Origin: Chondrus crispus
Lineage: Eukaryota; Rhodophyta; Florideophyceae; Gigartinales; Gigartinaceae
Assembly: GCF_000350225.1 (NCBI RefSeq)
Contig: NW_005178889.1
Span: 195,346 to 259,345, forward strand
Reading direction: 5' to 3'
DNA: 64,000 nt
Positions within the stretch are counted from its first letter, which is position 1. Each line of letters starts with the position of its first letter. Below are positions 61,341 through 64,000 of the stretch, piece by piece. The notes under the pieces were generated by a model. The model had not been told where the DNA came from. It ran no database searches and saw nothing but the letters and a program-made list of their open reading frames with translations. A program made the translations under genes and the position numbers.

Positions 61341-61640
61341 GTTGACAGCTAAAAAGGGGGGCTGCGGGCGTAGGGGAGAGAGAAAAGCGAGATGTTTATT
61401 TCAAGAGGGGGGGGTCTGTCCGGGTGTCGTTGTTCTTCTCCCCCATTGCGGTGTGTCGCGGCGCGCCCCTTTCTCTTATAGAGGGGGCCGCCATCATCTT
61501 CCACTCCACAGGACCGCCGCCCTTCAAAGGGAGATTGTCCACGTGTACACCTGGCGTACACGCGAACCAACAAAATCACCTTTTTGAAGGCTTTGGTCCT
61601 GGGTACTGTACCCGGTACAGTACCCCAAATTTCCCCCACA
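61340..61640 (-). repeat. 5' LTR of E
   Basis: 301 bp, about four substitutions and one 12-bp indel from its partner. The palindrome is at 61603-61623. Confidence 0.88.
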
Positions 61641-61645
61641 GATGA

Positions 61646-62315
61646 CGCATCCCTATACACTTGGTTGAAGCCTTCGTCCGATCCTACGTCCGAAGCTGCC
61701 GCTTCCGCTCTACTGCAGTGGTTTTCCGCTTTCGGTGTCGTCCCCTACCTGGATCTGAGATCAGGGCACTCATTTCAAAAATAAGCTCATACACTCCTTG
61801 AACTGAGCACTGCACGCCCATCACCACTTCACTGTGAGTCACAGTCCTAAATCTAACGGCACTGTCGAGAGTGGTTGCAGAGAAGTTTTGCGGTGTTGCA
61901 GGGCCCTTCTCTCGGAGTTCAGGATGTCCCCCACTCAATGGCCACACGTACTTCCTCTTATGCAGTCAGTTATCAACTACAAATCTCGCGGAAGCCTGGG
62001 AAATCGCGCTCCTTTCACAGCTTCTCCGGTCTACCAGCTGACAACCCGCTGAGGCTCATCGTCCTCCCAGACAGAAAACAACTTACCTCGTTTCAAGCAG
62101 GACGCGCACTCAAGCTCATGAACACGGAGCGACTGCTCAAAGTTCTGGACGACATACGTAAGGACGTTTCTGAACGCCGTACCAAGCAAAGGGATGCTGC
62201 AATCCGGCAGCAAAACGTGAAAACAGGCGTGAAGCATGCAAACTTTATGATAGGGGATTTTGTACTCATGGCTCGCATGGATCCCATGGCAGGTTCCAAA
62301 CTGAAGGTCAAATAG
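61646..62315 (+). pseudogene. Element D: integrase catalytic core and C-terminal part
   Basis: The frame continues D past E: DASLYTWLKPSS, LLQWFSAFGVVPYLDLRSGHSF (SDQGxHF expected, so the second catalytic Asp falls in a mutated block), then a shift and HHFTVSHSPKSNGTVESGCREVLRCCRALLSEF, which holds the catalytic Glu in the NGTVE motif typical of oomycete-like gypsy elements. WPHVLPLMQSVINYKSRGSLGNRAPF and GLPADNPLRLIVLP follow. A TAG at 62313-62315 interrupts the linker to the chromodomain. Confidence 0.8.
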
Positions 62316-62720
62316 GTGGGACCGCAGCGCGTCTCCCATACTGAGTCTGAGTGGGTCTTTGAGTGCCAAGATCTGATCAATGGCCGTTTGTTCTTAGTCC
62401 ACGCAAATCGTCTCAAATTTTATGCTGACTCTCAGCTTAACGTCACTCAGGAACTCTTGGAAACGATCGACCACAATGACCGTCGCTGCAATGTCGTCGT
62501 GGCTTTCCTCGACTTACGCTATAATCGTCCAGTCCGCCGTTACGAGCTGAAAACAAAGTGGCGGGGTTTTACTGATGAGCTTCCGACCTGGGAACCCCTT
62601 CCGACAACGATCGAGGACGTTCCAAACATGGTCCAGGCCTTTCTAGACTCCTTCCCGAAACAAGATGTCGTACAGCGTGCTCGCTATTCATTTTCGCGCT
62701 CTCGGGAAAGAGGAGTGTAG
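62316..62720 (+). CDS. Element D: polyprotein end with chromodomain
   Basis: 134 codons: VGPQRVxxTESEWVFECQDL, LVHANRLKFYADSQL, then a chromodomain-like VVVAFLDLRYNRPVRRYELKTKWRGFTDELPTWEPL and a helical tail (DVPNMVQAFLDSF). The stop codon TAG (62718-62720) lies within the first bases of the 3' LTR. It is the same frame as the upstream linker past a TAG. Confidence 0.85.
   Translation: MGPQRVSHTESEWVFECQDLINGRLFLVHANRLKFYADSQLNVTQELLETIDHNDRRCNVVVAFLDLRYNRPVRRYELKTKWRGFTDELPTWEPLPTTIEDVPNMVQAFLDSFPKQDVVQRARYSFSRSRERGV
62703..62715 (+). other. Polypurine tract of D
   Basis: CGGGAAAGAGGAG abuts the TG of the 3' LTR and lies within the end of the chromodomain frame. Confidence 0.7.
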
Positions 62721-62950
62721 CAGTCTGCTGCCATTTTGGGGTGGACGTTTGGAATTTGGCTATTGCCAAATTCGGTACCTACCAGCCCCCTGGGGCTCCA
62801 TCCCCGGGACCGATAGGGTACCCGTCTTAATGTAAGAGATAGAGACCCAGTGCAGCTCAGTAAAGCAAAAGGCATCAGCCTCTCATTTTTTCTCCTCTGA
62901 GCCAGGAGCCCTTGCAGGACCCAGAAAGCACTCCGCGAGTGCTAGCAACA
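62716..62950 (+). repeat. 3' LTR of D
   Basis: 235 bp, TGTAGCAGTC...CTAGCAACA, uninterrupted, used to recognise the two halves of the 5' LTR at 33315-33400 and 48449-48597. Confidence 0.88.
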
Positions 62951-63160
62951 CAGGAGATTCGCTATAGGATCTTTCCGGATTCTAGACGAACTATTCAAGA
63001 CATAGTGGCAGTCAAAAGGAGGACCGGCAAATGATGGTTCAAGATCAACGGGAAACTGCGTACAGGAGCTGAATGGGTACGAGAAGAAAATCTACTGGAA
63101 CTGATTTTGGCAGAGTATGACGCTATCTCAGCTGCGAAGGGAAAGAAGAGTACACGTTAG
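62951..63160 (+). pseudogene. Chromodomain-like fragment at D's target site
   Basis: From 62954 one frame, broken by a single TGA at about 63032, reads YRIFPDSRRTIQDIVAVKRR, then WFKINGKLRTGAEWVREENLLEL and ILAEYD, and stops at 63158-63160. The I..I...RR.G...F.I.G.....EW...NL pattern resembles a diverged chromodomain. Left of D the target sequence (33205-33314) has an integrase-tail-like VNVNRLRLI, so D may have inserted into the pol of yet another element. The two halves are one base out of frame. Confidence 0.4.
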
Positions 63161-63680
63161 TGAGGCCGAGTGCTGTGTTGATGCAGTCAGCCGTCTTTGC
63201 ACTAAGCATTGAAAAGAAATAGTCCGATGGGGGAGAGAGGAAATATGGAAATTATCAAGGAGCAGGAGTGTCAAAATATGTTGTAATTGGCACCCGATTC
63301 GCACTCAGTAGGAGGGAAAGAGAGATGGAGAGACCCAAGCTATAACAGTGTAAATGCAGGGAGTAGACGGTCCCCTCAGTAAAGAGGGACATCAGTGCCC
63401 AGGTCAACATACGAGCCGGGCGGGTCCGCGGGATACATCCGCGAGAAAGAACAGAAAAGCAAGAGCGAAAACCGGTATATAACACGCTAAGTTAAGTTGT
63501 TGTTTTCAAGGAAGAAGGGCGAAGCGTGAATTGAGCAAGTAAAAAGATACTGAAGACTGATTTTCTCACGTCCTTTTACGCCAACGAATCTAAACAGAAT
63601 GCAGGTGCGCCCTTGCTATTTTACCGCATGCTGCTGATGACAAAGCATGCTTTTGCTAAGCTCAATGCCCCGTTCGTGCA
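63161..63680. other. No gene seen
   Basis: About 0.5 kb with no convincing frame and no repeat shared with the rest of the window. Confidence 0.5.
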
Positions 63681-63980
63681 CTAGTTCCACTTGATCTGAT
63701 TGTACGGAACGGTTTTCAAAAGTCGGAAATGCGTCTTGATGCCTGAGTGAAACAAGCAATGCAAACGTAGATTGTCGAATAGAGCTTCCCCGACGTCATG
63801 TTTGTCTACCCAAGGCCACGAAGGTACGAAATAGTAACACATTATCGCAAGCACCGTGAGGGCCGCGAGGCTTGCGAAGTACACGCGTAAATAGCTTGGC
63901 ACATACAAGATCACATCAAGAAAGATTAACGGCGGTATTACCCACCGCAGAAATATACGGCCAACATGCTCTCTCTTCAT
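63681..63980 (-). CDS. Hypothetical membrane protein, possibly host
   Basis: 99 codons. Two or three hydrophobic stretches (WVIPPLIFLDVILYV, YFASLAALTVLAIMCYYFV) in the N-terminal half, then a short soluble tail (DKHDVGEALFDNLRLHCLF) to a stop. The start at 63980 is only 20 bp from the window edge, so the protein may extend upstream. No family recognised. It is the only frame in the window that does not obviously belong to a mobile element, but chance cannot be excluded. Confidence 0.35.
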   Translation of the reverse strand: MKREHVGRIFLRWVIPPLIFLDVILYVPSYLRVYFASLAALTVLAIMCYYFVPSWPWVDKHDVGEALFDNLRLHCLFHSGIKTHFRLLKTVPYNQIKWN

Positions 63981-64000
63981 AGCTTCATACGTGAAAATGA

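Larger units (their letters stand above)
57121..61640 (-). mobile_element. Element E, non-autonomous gypsy element with captured histone-tail sequence
   Basis: LTRs 57121-57433 (313 bp) and 61340-61640 (301 bp, lacking 12 bp) have TG...CA ends. GATGA on both sides (57116-57120 and 61641-61645) is a perfect target duplication. Right next to the 5' LTR on the minus strand is TGGTACTCTTGTGG, a good primer-binding site. A polypurine tract (minus strand, complement of 57434-57448) abuts the 3' LTR. It encodes gag, protease and RT, but RNase H stops short and there is no integrase. The missing part is replaced by about 0.69 kb of unrelated sequence carrying a histone H3-like ORF. Confidence 0.88.
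33315..62950 (+). mobile_element. Chromovirus D, the host of three nested insertions
   Basis: The 5' LTR begins at 33315 (TGTAGTAGTCTGCTGG), is split by element L, and resumes at 48449-48597. The 3' LTR is 62716-62950. CAGG flanks both outer ends (33311-33314 and 62951-62954). Removing L (33401-48448), G (51699-56352) and E (57121-61640) leaves about 9.4 kb: gag, protease, RT, RNase H, integrase, chromodomain. The LTRs differ by several substitutions and indels, more than those of its passengers, so D is the oldest layer. Confidence 0.85.

Overview
This is nuclear DNA from a eukaryote that is extremely rich in transposons. There is no bacterial-style operon, rRNA or CRISPR array, and I could call no tRNA gene by eye. 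Nearly every long reading frame belongs to a mobile element: Ty3/gypsy chromoviruses (elements A, B, L, D and E), Ty1/copia elements (F and G), and one large DNA element with a giant single-exon gene. Element D's pol is of the type I associate with oomycetes, fungi and red algae. Intron-free giant ORFs, roughly balanced base composition and this transposon load would suit a red macroalga, but the host assignment is a guess. Only a short membrane-protein-like frame at the right edge could be a host gene.

Layout. 1-5.9 kb is the 3' end of chromovirus A: chromodomain, 3.5 kb spacer, an ORF antisense to pol, polypurine tract and a 1.05-kb LTR. 6.27-12.2 kb is a decayed related chromovirus, B, also with an antisense ORF before its 3' end. 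12.24-20.45 kb holds two convergent genes, a PCIF1-like adenine methyltransferase and a 2037-residue protein with a DUF6589/DDE-like core, a FLAP-type nuclease and a CXC domain. A 20-bp inverted repeat (18/20) brackets the pair. 21.3-23.7 kb is the 3' end of another A-type element. 24.0-31.8 kb is copia element F, with near-identical 636-bp LTRs, a perfect 5-bp target duplication, and a solo A-type LTR inside it.

33.3-62.95 kb is one nested structure. Chromovirus D (33315-62950, flanked by CAGG) has three passengers. L is a 15-kb A-type element inserted in D's 5' LTR. G is a copia element with about 98-bp LTRs inserted in D's RNase H. E is a chromovirus-like element inserted in D's integrase. 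In G and E, removing the passenger plus one target-site copy leaves D's reading frame continuous. Element E carries, antisense to its own pol, a short ORF that begins with a recognisable histone H3 N-terminal tail.

How it works together. The retroelements show gag, protease, RT, RNase H, integrase and chromodomain in orders normal for their families, but most are broken by nonsense codons and frameshifts. Two things are out of the ordinary: the antisense ORF kept in the same 3' position in four chromovirus copies, and the CXC/FLAP protein plus methyltransferase cassette, which I read as a candidate autonomous DNA transposon encoding its own adenine methyltransferase.
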